64,000 nucleotides of DNA, taken from assembly GCA_002633025.1 (NCBI GenBank), contig NMRB01000473.1:294246-358245 (forward strand), given 5' to 3'. Source of the stretch: Notospermus geniculatus. Taxonomy: Eukaryota; Nemertea; Pilidiophora; Heteronemertea; Lineidae. A program made the translations under genes and the position numbers. The notes below the pieces were generated by a model that was not told where the DNA came from, did not search any database, and worked only from the letters and a program-made list of their open reading frames with translations. Positions 40,206-53,543 of this stretch are shown here, one piece after another (positions within the stretch are counted from its first letter, which is position 1; each line of letters starts with the position of its first letter).

Positions 40206-40707
40206 TGTACAATCTCGGTCAGAAGTTATTAACCACCAGATATTTGTAAATTACTCCGTGTTCCTCCAATATTTTTTCACCAATTTTTTGTGCGTAGTAG
40301 TTAGACAACTTGGCCACCATTAGGCGCAATAATTTTTCTGATCAATAGACTGACTTCCATTTTACCAAGTTTGCCAGTCAGATTGAGATTTTCGGAAACT
40401 CCACATTTCCTGCAAATTTTCACCTGTAAAATCCTCCAGTGTCTCCATAGATGGATATCATCATCAAAGATTTTCAAAATATTTGATTTTACTTAAAGTG
40501 GCAACTTTGTTGGGATTTTTGCACTTCTCTATCAAGTCAAGTGAACAGCAGTCTGAGATGATGAGAAAAATCGTTACGCCTAATGATGGACAAATGGCCT
40601 AACTACATGTACCATGCGACAAAAGTTGCTGAAAAAATACCGGGGGATCTTGAAGTAATTTACAAATATCCAGTTAGTGGTTAATAACTTCTGACCCAGA
40701 TTGTACA
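40206..40707. mobile_element. ~500-bp inverted-repeat element
   Basis: TGTACAATCTCGGTCAGAAG and TTATTAACCAC at the left are mirrored at the right with few changes over ~55 bp. A second mirrored stretch near GGC(C/G)TAACTAC and TTAGGCG(C/T)AA lies further in. Confidence 0.85.
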
Positions 40708-41174
40708 TGTAATACCTGCCCAGGGTGAATCAGAATTCGAATGACGATCTCTTATTACTGGACGCATTTTCTTTCAACGCTATAGGTACTTCACCAAAGT
40801 CGACCAATTTCCTCAGGGATTTGCAACCATGACAAAAGAATCTGGAGCCGCCGCTGAGAACCTCTAGCATTCTCAGGATGTGTCGGTCTTCTGTTATGAA
40901 AAGGAATTCATATACCTCCTTGACGTAGGCCTACATCGTGTCATTTCATTTGTTCTCGTTTTAAGATAAATCCGATATTTCTTACATTAGAATATGTTTT
41001 ACATCCTAAGATTATCTTCTACAAACACCTAGGGCACAGCCGGAATGAAAGAGGTTTCGTAGATTTGAAAACTTTGACAATATAACTGCTGAAGACGAAC
41101 TGTAATACGCACCTTGCCTGGGGTTATGAACCATTTATACACACAATTCATCATTCACGGACTGAGGAAATTAT
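40708..41174. other. No gene recognised
   Basis: No supported feature. Confidence 0.4.
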
Positions 41175-41461
41175 AAAAGGGCTGTCTCGTAAACGAACCC
41201 CGAGTCAATTAAAATGTAACACTTTTTATTCTTGAGTTGTAAGAGTTTCAAAACACGTGAATTACAGCTATTTTTACTATTTTTACATTCGGTATTGCTT
41301 CATCAACGTAATTAGTTGTGTACAGTTTTTATTCATGATGCCCTAATTAATGGGATGTTAATTGTTTGTTAAACACTCTCTTGATCAAAAGTGTTACGTC
41401 ATTATCCAACATCCAGCTTTTTAGAGGAAGGTTTTAAATTTCGGAAGGAGACAGCCCTTTT
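41175..41461. mobile_element. 287-bp element with AAAAGGGCTGTCT ends
   Basis: AAAAGGGCTGTCT at 41175 is exactly mirrored at 41461. An internal segment (CCCTAATTAATGGGATGTTA to AAGTGTTAC) is shared, inverted, with 26527-26600. Confidence 0.72.
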
Positions 41462-42378
41462 AACTTGCCTCACATCTCAGAAGACCGGGGGATAAAAATG
41501 ACAAATCATGATTTCAAGCACGTTTACGAAATATTACTGCAATCCTTGAAGTTTCTAGTTCGCCTTGAGGTTATTTTTTAGTAACAAAGTAGAGCATAAA
41601 TACATAGGCCTACCGGGACGGGCATAATGCCTAGGATTACTTGAATCAACAATGAATCTTAGATGAGATACCAACTTTGACACTGGAGGGTACATCTCGT
41701 TAAAGGGGAACCGACATGTTTGCCGACCAAACTGAGCTGTCTACCGTTTCAAATGCGTTATGATATAACTTCAGGCCCCATATAATAGTTTGACTTAAAA
41801 AATCTCCAACCGTTTCCAAAATACATGTGTACACCTAAATACCAATAAATTTCGAATTCAAATTTCCCGCTCTTTTCACGCAATTGCGTGATGTCACACA
41901 TTACTGTAGTAACCATAGTAAAATATGTTATATCTGTATATAAGAATATATAGTCAGCCACGTTGAAATTCAGTTGAAAATTCAGAAATAATTGAAAATG
42001 CAGTGTACATGTATCACATACAGTAGTTTCACTTTCTTCGTCAATCTCGACACTTTTTGAATAATAATACCCATCCTGAGACAGTTCGGGCACTTTCGAA
42101 CCTTTTCCTCTAAAGAAAAGGCACTTTCGAAAGTGCGCTTGCCAGACTCTCTTGGATATAGATTGAGTACATTTTACAATGGATGATTACAGAAATGGTT
42201 CTAGTCTGACATCACTAAACGAGCGGGAAATTTGAATTCTGAAAAATAAATTTTTGTGTATATTTTGAAAACGAGCCGAGATTATATGACCAAATTTTTA
42301 CCAATCCTAGAGTGATGTCATACTTAATATTTGAAACAGCAAAAATATCAATTATATTTGAAGAAGTTAGCTTATCTT
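41462..42378. other. No gene recognised
   Basis: AT-rich. A short CTTTCGAAAGTGC palindrome near 42095-42140 is the only structure seen. Confidence 0.4.
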
Positions 42379-42382
42379 TTAA

Positions 42383-43129
42383 GGGCGAGCCATCATTGTG
42401 AATTTTCATATTGCTTCAATCCAGGCCCCTCTGAGAAAAGCAACAAAGACGCCCCCAGTTGACTGTTTTTATAGTCCAATGTGATCACTGTGCTTTATAG
42501 ATACGGAAAATGACGAAAGTCCCAAGGATTACAGCTTAATTACATTACATAATCGTAAACAATGAAATTCACCAAACACGAAAAACAGGTACAATTTTCT
42601 TGGAGAGGAAGCATGTAAATGACACATTGAAGGTGTGGCATCAATGTCACAAACCCATAGAACCTGGGGTGGCGAGGGTGTCCTGACATGCTCTTCATGT
42701 ACACCATACACGCTCAGTACAAAAAGGACAACCAGGAATGAAGTAAAATCCAAATCCAATATGGCCGCCCTGTTTTGGAAAATCTGGCTGCACGCATGGG
42801 ATTCACATGCCGAGTACTCTATACCTGTTGAAAATATTGCTGTCAAAATGGGTGGACTAAATAGAAAAAACCTCGAACTTTATGATCCACTTGTCGTTTG
42901 ATCCTCAAAATGTACCATTTCGTGGGAAAGTGTACCGATTACTAGTCTTTTGTTTCAACTTATTAGCTAATTAGTGCGTTCCAAGATACATCTCATTCAA
43001 TTCCTTTTGACTTACAGACCCCGCAGGTGCCTTCATTTCCGTCATATATCTTGTACTTTTATGGTATTTTGACATCTTTTATTTACAACGCCTGGCCACG
43101 TTTCAAAAATTGAAAACGTTGGCTCGCCC
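42383..43129. mobile_element. TTAA-flanked inverted-repeat element (piggyBac-like ends)
   Basis: TTAA at 42379-42382 and 43130-43133 brackets GGGCGAGCCA and its exact mirror TGGCTCGCCC. TTAA targets and GGG/CCC tips are characteristic of piggyBac-type elements. It is 747 bp and has no transposase, so it would be non-autonomous. Confidence 0.68.
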
Positions 43130-43133
43130 TTAA

Positions 43134-43850
43134 GAACCGAACTTTCTGTGAGTTGTGGAAGTTTTTAACCGTTTTAACGGGTCGGAGCATAAAACTGCTG
43201 ATAGCAGTGGATGGGGAATGTTTCTAGGCAAAACAAGAGACCAAAATATCCAGATTCGGTCCAGTGGTTCGAGCTCCTGACCCAACATGTATTTTGTAAA
43301 GCCAAGTTGAGGTTTTTGGACATGGATGTATATGATACTTTCATGGTCAAGTGAATTCGCGGTTCGCCCGTTAAGTTGATAAAGGTCCTCTGACATTGCT
43401 TCACAAAAATGGTTCTGGAGCTAAAACTACCGGACTGAATCAAAGTATCTCGGTGTTACTTTTCTCCTAGAACGATTCTCTATCCATTCATACCAGTGGT
43501 TTGAGTATGGTGGAAGTATGCTTCTCCGACTTGGGGGGGGGGGGGCTACCCTTTATAATTAATATAACCAAATAACAAAACTGATACCCTAGCGCCTATT
43601 ATGCTGTTCTGCAAGGAACAACTTGTTTCTCAAAAAGTTAAAGTTTGGGTTTATAGTCTAATATCAACTACGGTAGAGGTTCTCATCCGACTTTAATTAC
43701 ACTTTAACCCCAGTCTATCCTGAAACCTTTCTGTAGAACTCAGATGAGCTGCTCATTCAGCGCTAAAATCGAGCATTTCCAACCGGTACCCATTTATACA
43801 CCTGGGTGGAGAGAGGCCAGTGAGGCAAAGAGACTTGCCCCAAATCTCAC
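43134..43850. other. No gene recognised
   Basis: A G-run lies at 43534. No other feature. Confidence 0.4.
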
Positions 43851-44068
43851 GCCCAGTGGGATTCGAACCCGGTGTAACGTTTTTCAGTGAGGCCCGTGTG
43901 CCAGTGCGACTTGACAATGAGCGACACACCGAGAAACAGTGAGTCCGTTTCCCAGTGTGTTCCGAACAATGAGAATCACACAGAAAAACGGCCACACTGA
44001 AAAACGTTACACCTGGACCCTCTAACCGCTAGTCGGAGACCCGGTGAACCACTACACCACCGGGCTCG
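43851..44068 (-). repeat. tRNA-like SINE head split by a MITE
   Basis: Minus strand: GAGCCCGGTGGTGTAGTGGT (A box, from 44068) through AGCGGTTAGAGGGTCC, then a 143-bp MITE, then CCGGGTTCGAATCCC (B box, to 43858). Removing the MITE leaves a tRNA-like order and spacing. Confidence 0.7.
43871..44013. mobile_element. 143-bp MITE inserted in a SINE head
   Basis: GGTGTAACGTTTTTCAGTG at 43871 is exactly mirrored at 43995-44013. It is the same family as 13114-13290. Confidence 0.88.
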
Positions 44069-44637
44069 ATATCCATTCACGGCATAGTGAAAAACCAATT
44101 TCTTTTCCTTCATTTATTTTCATTCTTATTATTTCGCTTCATTCCACTTCCCCACTAAATTTAATAATTGCATCTCAAATCATCTAAAACATCGAAATGA
44201 CAACCAACCCAGTATCACGGAAACTGGGAACCGCCAATTCATCCAACTAATCCCGATACCTTGAGGGCATCCCGACAGCCACTCTACCTTAATCAAAATC
44301 AGAGAAGGAGCAGTTGAATTTGAATATCCTATATCTCATGGACATGACACCATCCAACCCTGGGCTACTCGTATCACTAGAAGAGGTTGCTGTTTCGATA
44401 AGAACTATACAGGGTGGCCCAAAAACGCACAAGCATATATACAGGGTGTCCCAAAAAACACTGACTAATTTTGATTAGACCTCATTTTGTTGCTACTCAA
44501 GATTTTTCTTTGATATTTTGTCCAGATATTCCCCGCAACGAGAAATTTTAACCGTGTAATTTTTTTCCCAAAATACCCTCTAGTTCAGAAGTTATGAAAT
44601 AGAAATCGGGTTTCTAAGGTGAAAGACATCGCTTCCT

Positions 44638-44702
44638 ACCAGAATCGAACCCACGGACCCTCGCATAAGGCATCAATCGCCAGCACTAAGGGGCAGCACG
44701 CC
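44638..44702 (-). repeat. tRNA-like SINE head
   Basis: Minus-strand GTGGGTTCGATTCTGG B box with a GTGCTGCCCCTTAGTGCTGG-like start. A-box match is moderate. Confidence 0.45.
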
Positions 44703-44919
44703 TTTATCTTCCGTTTCCTATTCGTAGATATGAAGTAGAAATTTAAAAATTCAAGATGCATCAGAACTCTCTCGATCTTTAATATACATGATATGCTAAA
44801 CGCACTGGCAGCAGGGACATTTGTGGTACCAACCATCACCAGAAATACATTAGGTCCTTGAAATGCAGTTGAATTTCGTATTTCGTTCTTCGTGTTTCGC
44901 AGATTTGCGAAACCTCCCT
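44702..44919. mobile_element. GTGAGGTTTCGC-family MITE, half copy
   Basis: Only the right half is present: from the central ATATGAAGTAGAAATTTAAA through TTTGTGGTACCAACCATCAC to AGATTTGCGAAACCTCCCT. The left half is missing and replaced by the SINE head. Confidence 0.82.
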
Positions 44920-45822
44920 GATGCACGAAAACACTAGCAGGTGAAAAAACTGCTATGGAGATGCACTGTATGATGATTGAGTACCAGGAAGGCCTCGCTC
45001 CGTGTGCAGATACGGCAGTAACCGATCGCCAACAAAAAACTACATGTAGTTGCTGACAAACAGACCTGTATTTTTATTTGCCATTAATCGAAGTACCCTG
45101 TCCTGCTTGATGGAAAAGGCATTCCTGTCAAGAGTGCAAGAAAGTGACCAATAAACAGATAAAGATATTGATCGATTTCGACAGATCGGGTACAAATTTG
45201 GTGTAATATGCATTAAAATGGAAATTTGTCACCCGATATCTTATGCGTTTGGCTGACTCTGGAAAATCGCTTCGGTTACAGTTATCGGCCGGAGTGAGCG
45301 CCCGGTTCTTTTCATCAAAGAGGGCAACCAAAAAACCAAGCATAGTTAGTGGGTTTTTCACGTCTACTTGGCACGCTTCAGATCCCGGATTCATCAAGCC
45401 TGGGCCATATGAGGTTAATCATCCCTGGCTTTTTACGTCCGTCGCCATGGTGCCTTGTCCTTTTGTAAGGGCAAGTAAAAGACACCATCCAAATGAGGAA
45501 AATGAGTAGCTTAAAGCACGACTGTATGCATAAGGTTTTGTATCTCGCGACGGCCCACGTAACCTTTGACCTTTAGGCAACGTCGTATATCCAGCTCGAC
45601 AAGACTGTTCAAATCTATCTACCTGAATGATCTCCATGTAAGTTACCAATTAGGCATTGAGAGTGTTGCTACACATAAAAGAATGAGATGAAGCATGTTA
45701 CCTTGACCTGATGAAGGATTAGTCACGCATGACAGCACGTTGAACTTCTCAAGTGATGAAGGTATGACGGTCATTTCGAAATAGTATCAGCCCATCCTCG
45801 GTGTTACCACTGGCTATATCTA
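44920..45822. other. No gene recognised
   Basis: Short open frames only. Confidence 0.4.
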
Positions 45823-46286
45823 AGCCGTGGTTACACCTATCCAAACTCCCCGTGCTTTTTGAGACACGGAAAAAACAGGTTTTGAAACCAGAAAAAAACA
45901 CGGCGTTGACACGGCGAGCGGTTACACTACTAAAAGTGCGATTGGTAATAAGTTCCGTATCCCGGCGATAGGGGCACTGCATGTAGGCAACTCCCTGTCA
46001 TCGAGTGGCTACTGGAGGCGTGAAATATCCTATACGCATGCGCATGACTCATCGATTTGCATCGCCGTCTGTCGCCGGGTGCTTGGAACCTCAAATAAAC
46101 ACGGGGATTTCGCGGTTACACTACATAAAATCCCCGTGTCTAAATAGCCCCGGCGTTGCCCCTTCGAGCTCGCTGGGGCTAAGCACGGAGATTTCAGACA
46201 CGGGTCTATTTAGACTCGGCGATTTATAGGTGTAACCGCAAAATCTCCGGGGAAAGCACGGGGATTTATGTAGTGTAACCACAGCT
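45823..46286. mobile_element. ~464-bp inverted-repeat element with internal GTGTAACC palindromes
   Basis: AGCCGTGGTTACACCTAT at the left mirrors AGTGTAACCACAGCT at the right. CCCCGTG/CACGGGG and GTGTAACCGC/GCGGTTACAC words recur in both orientations inside, suggesting an older copy nested or rearranged within. Confidence 0.75.
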
Positions 46287-47000
46287 ATAGGTTGGACAGG
46301 AGACTAGTCTTATCAAGGTGGGGAGGGATAAAAGAGTCACCTAATGCATGCAGGCTTGCTTTAACATAGTTCGTCCATACCTACGAGGCCCAACAATGAA
46401 TCGGCTTCAGCCCCGATGGGCAAATACGCCCCAGAAACAAATACCAGTGGAAGAGGCCAGGGAGTGAAAAGGATACAAAGGGGATGTAATGGAGGGACCA
46501 AGGGGCCACAAAACTAGCGCCCTTTTTATCTCGACACATGAACGCGACCGCGAGAAGCTGATTTGTTGCCATCACCTCCAAATAGGCCATAATACAGTTA
46601 CTGGTGGAAATGGAAACCAGCTAATCGAATGGAACCAGAGCAAGATGAGACACAGAAGCCGAACAAATGGATCGAAGATGATCGGTGGTTCCGGCTGAGA
46701 GGTAACAATAAGATCGAGGATGTGGGGCCCTATCAACTCAGCCACAGCTGATATTACTTGACTCGACAGTAAAACCCAGGATGCGGGGCACATCTTCCTT
46801 AGGAACACACAGGTCATTTACCGTCCCTACCGCTCCCAACAATGCCAAAGGCCATAGCGTACATGTACTGTACGTGAAGGATCATGCAGAGATTCAGACC
46901 ATTTACATCCCAACTGCTCCCTACAACGCCCAATGGCAATACAGTAGGCCTACAGTACATACATGTACAGGAGGATCGTCGTGAGAAACTCTGGTCATTA
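46287..47000. other. No gene recognised
   Basis: Two similar ~40-bp pieces (CAATGCCAAAGGCC / CAACGCCCAATGGC contexts near 46840 and 46925) are the only pattern. Confidence 0.4.
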
Positions 47001-47392
47001 GCGAGGTTTCGCAAATCTGACGAAACACGAAGTATGAAATACGAAATTCAACTTCATTTCCAGGACCTAATGTATTTCTGGAGATGGTTGGTACCACAAA
47101 GGTCCCTGCTGCCGGGGCGTCTTTTAGCATATCATGTAAGACCGAGAGAGTTATGGTGCATCTTGAATGTTTAAATTTCCAATTCGTATCGACGAAGTCG
47201 ATACGAAAGATAAATTTCAGAGTTTAATACATGTATACACTGTAACTCTATCGGTCTAACGTCATACGCTAAAAGACGCTCTTGCAGCAGGCGATATTTG
47301 TGGTACCAACCACGCCCTAAAATACATTACGTCATGGAAGTGAAGTCCAATTTTGTATTTCGTTGTGTTTCGTCAGATTTGCGAAACCTCGC
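47001..47392. mobile_element. GTGAGGTTTCGC-family MITE, full copy with TA duplication
   Basis: GCGAGGTTTCGCAAATCTGA at 47001 is mirrored at 47392, with TA on both sides (46999-47000, 47393-47394). The centre carries a palindrome around ATCGACGAAGTCGAT. It is 392 bp. Confidence 0.9.
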
Positions 47393-49179
47393 TATTTACG
47401 TGCCTAACCGCCGAATCGGTGGTTAATAATGTCGTCCTGGGTATAACATAAATATATCCAGGCTCAATGTCGTCCAACAAACCTCATTTACAACTGTTTA
47501 GCATAATTATCATATTCGTACAAAAAATTGGATGGTTGTCATCATTTGGTACTGACATGACTAACAGACGCCATCTTTCAACAACTCGAGCAACTCGATT
47601 TGCAGTTCGGGCGGGACTCCTACTCGACATGCGTACTTCAAATTTGATCACGTGAAAAATCTCCTCTTACTCGGCCCGAGAGTTCCAGTCGAACTCGACC
47701 CAAGAGATCACAAGGCCCACGATAGGTTGTATTACCGGTGAGGAAACGGCCTACATGCAGGTCTGTAAGTAAATGCCCCTGTCCTGTAGATCTACTCATG
47801 TACGACAACCCTGCAGCCGACTGAGGACAAATGTCCAGTGTCAATAAAATTCCAGAGGTACCCCATACCGATCCGTCTGGCACAATTCCTGCCCTGGAGT
47901 TATGATCGTCCCAATCATTACGTAGACATGGTGCTCTCTCCCCAGACATGCTCCGCAGATGATGCCGCACACTCGTCAGCCAATGAAATTATCTCGGCAA
48001 TTTCCGGGAAAGATGGCCGTCCCGTCGACCTGATGAGCCCGGGGCTAATTCCTGTCCATTGGTAATGAGCGCAATTGGCTTCATAACGAGTTTAAATAGC
48101 CGGGGCTTCCCGCTGTCGTGACCTACAACGTCAGTTTGGCAGGTCAGAACTGAAGACTTTACAAGTATTTCGACAGTATATGACACTGCACTTTTTGAAT
48201 TTGAATTTTCGCACCAGGCATTATTCCACACTCAAAAAGAATACATGTATTTGATATGAAATTTCTCTGATCTAATGTCATAACACAAATTTCATTTTGA
48301 TGATATTTTTAATAATCAAGATAGTACGAGAGGAGATTGAAGTACCACAGTGAATAATCTGAATCAATGGCAGTAATTTTAAAGCCGTACAGTATGCACA
48401 GCTAATCACTTCCACTCGGCCGAATTTTAGTGCAACCTCGTTTACAGGCGTGCGTAATGTATAGAACCATAGAACCACACATTATAGCATTATCCTGTAT
48501 CGTGGTTCGGGGAATCCCCAATGCTGCGTGTAGTCTTGCGCAGCCAGCCGTTTCGTTCCACAGTACTGCAATACGGATTCCCAGATTCGAAACAGCGCCT
48601 GGGTGACCGAGACTATGCTCGCCGATTACTGTATAACCTATCTGTCTATACTGCGCGGCTTTAAGACTGACAGCATCTAAGACAGCCGGGTCGATCGGGT
48701 CAGACGAACTCTTCAGATGATTGAGAAGCCAAACTTTGACGTCGCAAAATTAAGTTTTTTGTCCATCTGGGTTCTTTCATTCGCATTTTTTTCCGTGTTC
48801 AACCAGCTGGATCGATGCTCAGCAAGCGCACACCATCCCAGAAGATTTCACCTTATCTCGGTAATCATTTCGCGTGATTTCATCCTAATCAAAACCCAAA
48901 CAAGTCGTTGCTTATCACAAACGTTGGTGATCACAGTTAATCCAATATACCGTCCGAAGCTGGCATATAATTTGATTAAGCGTGTAATGAGGGATTGAAA
49001 CGAGGTGTAACGCCAGACTAGTGTCAAAGAAATGTACATGTACTCTATCTACACTGGAACCTGTTTACAACTTTCATAGTTATAACACCATTTTTGAATG
49101 CTCCTCAACGTAAGGAGTTCCTCAGGGCTATTCTTCTCAACAGAAGACCAATAGCCTTGAGAAACTCCTTTTTGAATTT
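47393..49179. other. No gene recognised
   Basis: No supported gene, RNA or element; short open frames only. Confidence 0.4.
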
Positions 49180-49530
49180 TGAATTTTGACATCTATGCCT
49201 TGACAAGTAGATCAAATCAAAAACCCGTTACATATGTCATGTATCCTCATTAGATGCACCTATGATAAAATTTCGGAGACGATCAAGTCATTAGTTCAGG
49301 AGTTATTGAACTTTTTGTGTTTTCGGTTTTGTCCACCTGGTGGCCAATCCAAGAATCTAGTCGGACCGAAACTTGGTGTCATAGGTCATCTGACCTATGT
49401 ACCAAGTTTCAGGTAGCAAGTTTCAGATCAATAGCCCTAGCGGTTACGAAACGTGCCCTGCTAACGGACTACTACGACGACGGACGACGGACACCACATC
49501 ACGACTATAGCTCACCCCGGTAAGCTAAAA
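49180..49530. repeat. Dispersed repeat related to 11085-11960
   Basis: It shares ATGTATCCTCATTAGATGCA, the CCACCTGGTGGCCAA step, CATAGGTCATCTGACCTA, GTTACGAAACGTGCCCTGCT and the GAC-rich tail before GGTAAGCTAAAAA. Confidence 0.85.
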
Positions 49531-51290
49531 ATTAATGGCTATGTGAACTAATACATGTAATATAGGTAAAAATCCCCAAAGTAAAAATCTCCAAGGTAAA
49601 AATCTCGAATTGGGAAGGAAGGTAAAAATCCACATTAAGTCTAATTATATTGCTCAAGCAGGAATTAGGTACATGGCTACATAAATCATTACCATTCGAG
49701 CACAACTTTACAGTAAAAGACTATTGTCACTCGGACTTGCATTCCTACGACAACCCTTCCTTTCACACCAGTTCGCTGCTAAGTACATTCATCCTTTAGC
49801 TCTCTCACCATGAGAACATGAAAAAACTGAAAACCCCAACGAGGCGGTCATGATATCACACGTGAAATGTGATCTACCTGGTATTTTTCACCGTTTTTAG
49901 CTGCGATTTATGCTCTTGGTCTCCGGTCACACTATATGGCCATCCTGATGTTTGACTTTGCCACGTCTTCTACATCTAAAGCTTGAAAAAGCGAGTTTAC
50001 CATTACGCTGCACATTTTCACCTCACAAAGAAATATTACCGCAGAAATTTTCTATCATGTTGGCGGTGATGTCTATTTTTATCGAAATCCACCTCCTAAA
50101 CATTCCGTCAGAGTTGGATGGAGTTGTTTACGCTGACTTTTTGTCAAGCGTGGCAAGTTTACTAAAAGCTTTGAAAGATAAGAGCTTTCATCCCAAAAGT
50201 AAAATAGACAAGATCCGCCTTGTTTGATTATTAGAGGAGTTATTTTGTGAACATCCTCGCCGGCAGAGTATGGGCGGTTATGTCCGCAAATAAAGACGTT
50301 GTTATTCATGATGTCAAGGCGTTTTGATGTTGCCTCGAGTATTTTATTTTATTTTTTCATCAGGGCGAAGCCGAGCATTATCATTCTGCATAATGCATCG
50401 TGTGAAATCGGATAACGTCTTCCTACACTCTGCAGCAAGCAGCCAGATTCCGTGTTCAACGCTTTGGGATTTTCTCGTGCGCCCAATCAGAAGCCTCGTT
50501 TCTTTGGCGATAATTTATTCGTACGCCCTCTTTCGGCAGTGTGGAAGTCGTCGTTCACCGAAGAAAAAATATCAATGATGTCATTTTATCAAGTTTTGAT
50601 TGGTCAACCTCATTACCGGAAACACGTGGGTGTTGGATGTCAACAACAACATACCCGTGCTGCCGATGCAAGCTTTGCCGTTATTGGTTGCTATTTTTGG
50701 GACCGGGGAAATCAATTTTTTGCACTCGGCACGTTGAACACGGAATGTGGTTTGCTTGCGTGAAGGTCAAGGGAGGAGAAGCCGAGTGGTAGGTATGGAC
50801 GAGGCCATCTCAAGCTACTCTTGTTCCTGACCTGGATAGTGTCTTTTACGTGTACCTGCCCTTGCAAAGGTCAGTACAAGGCACAAGGCACCACGGCTTA
50901 CTGCCACGGACTCAAAGAGCAAGGGATGGTTAATCCCACATGGACCAGGGATTCGAATCCGAACCCTGTTGCTTGCTGAGTGGACCTGATTACCACTCGG
51001 CTATTAGGTTATCAGTCTCGAGTTGTAACCAAGAAGGACGTTGGGTGGCGCTGCAGTTGTCGGGGCGATCTCGAGTCGTAGCCAAGAAAGACGTTGAGCG
51101 GCGTTGAGAGTCGTCAAGACGATCTCGAGTCGTTGCTACGCATGACGTTTGGTGGCGCTAGTGTCACCCGGCAAAAAACAGGACACCATGCCAAATTTCA
51201 ATCTCAACTCCAAGTCATCACAAAATCATCAGAAAATATCGACCACTAGGCCAGATCTGAATGCACTATCGTATGTTTTTCGAATTTTAA
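49531..51290. other. No gene recognised
   Basis: A tRNA-like B box lies on the minus strand at 50943-51004. A GGGCGGTTATGTCCGCAAA piece near 50270 matches, inverted, 58322-58345. A 91-codon frame at 49952-50227 has no motif. GATCTCGAGTCGT occurs three times around 51010-51135 in short tandem. Confidence 0.4.
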
Positions 51291-51623
51291 AGGGAGACGC
51301 CATTCATGGTGTAAAATTTTGAATTTTTGAAATATCGTTAATACATTCAAATTCATTGACATCTGCAACATGTCATAATTTTTTAAAATCAGCAAACTGA
51401 TCATTTTAAGTATTTTTATTGCATTCCAAGGGACCACTGCACAGCACATGTGATGTTATGTGTGTTCAATGCATATTTATGAATAGGCCTAGCAGTCACA
51501 GTATTAGGTCATTCACTACAATAAAGGTCTTCAGCCTATGGAAACTTGTGACATCACAACTCACGACAATGGTCTTCATGGATTGATAAAAATTCAAAAG
51601 GGTACAATGAGTGGAGTCTCCCT
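51291..51623. mobile_element. 333-bp TTAA-flanked MITE
   Basis: TTAA at 51287-51290 and 51624-51627 flanks AGGGAGACGCC and the mirrored AGGGAGACTCC. It is a second TTAA-bracketed element besides 42383-43129, with different ends. Confidence 0.68.
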
Positions 51624-51627
51624 TTAA

Positions 51628-53378
51628 GCAAAATATTTTAGGTCGATCGTCGAGTGTGTTCCGTAACGTAGGGAGGGTCACTCAACAACTGTTTTTATTT
51701 TATGTGGCCTTATCAAGTGATAGCGTGTTCGGTATTGATTGCCATCTAAGGGCAGCTCAGCTGCGCTGATACGAAGAGAAATCAGAATAATCCGCCAAAC
51801 ATTCCCCGTAATATGATATGAACTAACGAACGTTTACCCAGTTGTCTGATCTCCCCCCAATATCTGAGTGAAAGGAACGCATCATTGGCTACAAATTTCC
51901 GCCCGGTCAATGACACTAAGCGCAGGAATATGAGAGGCTGGTCAGGTACGGCCAAAATTCGATTATTCATGAAGTATAGATATCTGTGACCGGTATAGAA
52001 TGCCCAGACCAGGCTATTGTTGTGCTTGATAAGCTGACATAATATCGTACAAAGAGAAGCCATGAAGTGGTTCCAAGTCTCCTGCATCATGTCACATACA
52101 TGTATACTGTACCTAGGGGACCGTCTCAAAATTACATTGATGCCAAAAAAGACGAAGTGACTTCATCTTTTCCCTGATCCCACCCCACCTCCCCCCTTGA
52201 AAAGATGAAGTGGGCACTTGACATTGGCTTCATCCATGTAGGGAGGGTAGGCATGGAAAGATGATAAAGAAAAACATTTGAAGACACTAGTAAACCAAGA
52301 AAGCATATAAAGAAGTCATTCTCCTGTAAAACAAGCCTAGTGGCGTTAAGGTTCACGTAGTGAAATTATCGAAAAAAATATCGCAATTCAGGGACATGGG
52401 GCAGGCACATTTTAGAAATTCTGAACTTCCAATACCCGACATGGTCCTAAGGATAGTTCATTGCTTTGCCACCAGGGAAGTTATGGCACTACGCCATTCG
52501 GAACTTCCGAAGGCAACTGCTCGGCAATTTCCGTACGGTCGCATTTCCCCTCGGACACAATTCCAAGGCAGCCATCTTGAATGCGCAAGGATTGCTGCCC
52601 GTTTGTGAGAGTTCAAATGCGGTTCGCCTCATCACACCCTGCGCATGAACGAAATAGGTCACACAAAACGTTGCGTTATTGATCAATAATTGGCAGATTG
52701 GATGAGATACCGGTAAGTTTATAAATAATATCCCTCAAGTTATCCAGCAAATAAGTTTGAACACCTTAACAGGCCAAAATTCTGCCAAAATAGTCCCACG
52801 GTCGGTCACGTGGGTTTGTTGATAAACAATATGGCTGCCTTGCACTTGTGTCCGAGGTGAAATGTGCCGTCCAGTGGCAGATAAGCAGTTCGCCTCAGGT
52901 CGTTCCGAATGNGGCCCTGAGCTAGATACCAATTGAACACAGTGGGTAATACAGACTAGAGGCAGCCAGAATTTCTCACCAACAGTGGGGATCGAACCTG
53001 GGAACTTCTGAACACAAGCCAAAGACCGGAACAACTACATCACAGCAGTTCACCACCTTGAGCACCAACGTGTGGGTGTACTAGCAACAGGAACGTTTAT
53101 AACAGGTCTAGGTTTTTACCTCGCACAGCGTTAGACTCACGTAAAAGAAGTCTTTAATCAACAAATAAATGCTGAACAACATCGGACCACACAACGATAT
53201 AATGGGAATTCAGTGTTATTTCTGCGCTGAATCGTTTTCAGTAGAACACAGCAACGTGCCATGAAAAGGGCGAGGTGCCTGCAACACATACCTGCTGAAC
53301 TGTACAGTACTGTACTTTTAAGGACAAAATGTAGTAAATTTTAAGTACCATTTTCCACCAACAACTTCCCACAGACAG
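51628..53378. other. No gene recognised
   Basis: A minus-strand tRNA-like B box lies near 52983-53000. There is an ambiguous base at 52912. No coding region is supported. Confidence 0.4.
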
Positions 53379-53543
53379 TGTGAAAGGAAAGAATGTCCCC
53401 AGGAAAAACTGTCCCAGGAACAAAAGATCCTATTGTTACATTCTAATCTCTGGTGATTGGTTTCTATAACCATGCACCTTAATCCGTCATTGAACAATAG
53501 AAGCGGACACTTTTTACAGGGAGACATTCTTTACTGTTACAAC
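53379..53543. mobile_element. MITE, copy 2 of the 34866-35040 family
   Basis: It is in opposite orientation to copy 1, with the same internal order (AACAATAGGATC, AACCAATCACCAGAGATTAG). It is 165 bp. Confidence 0.85.
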
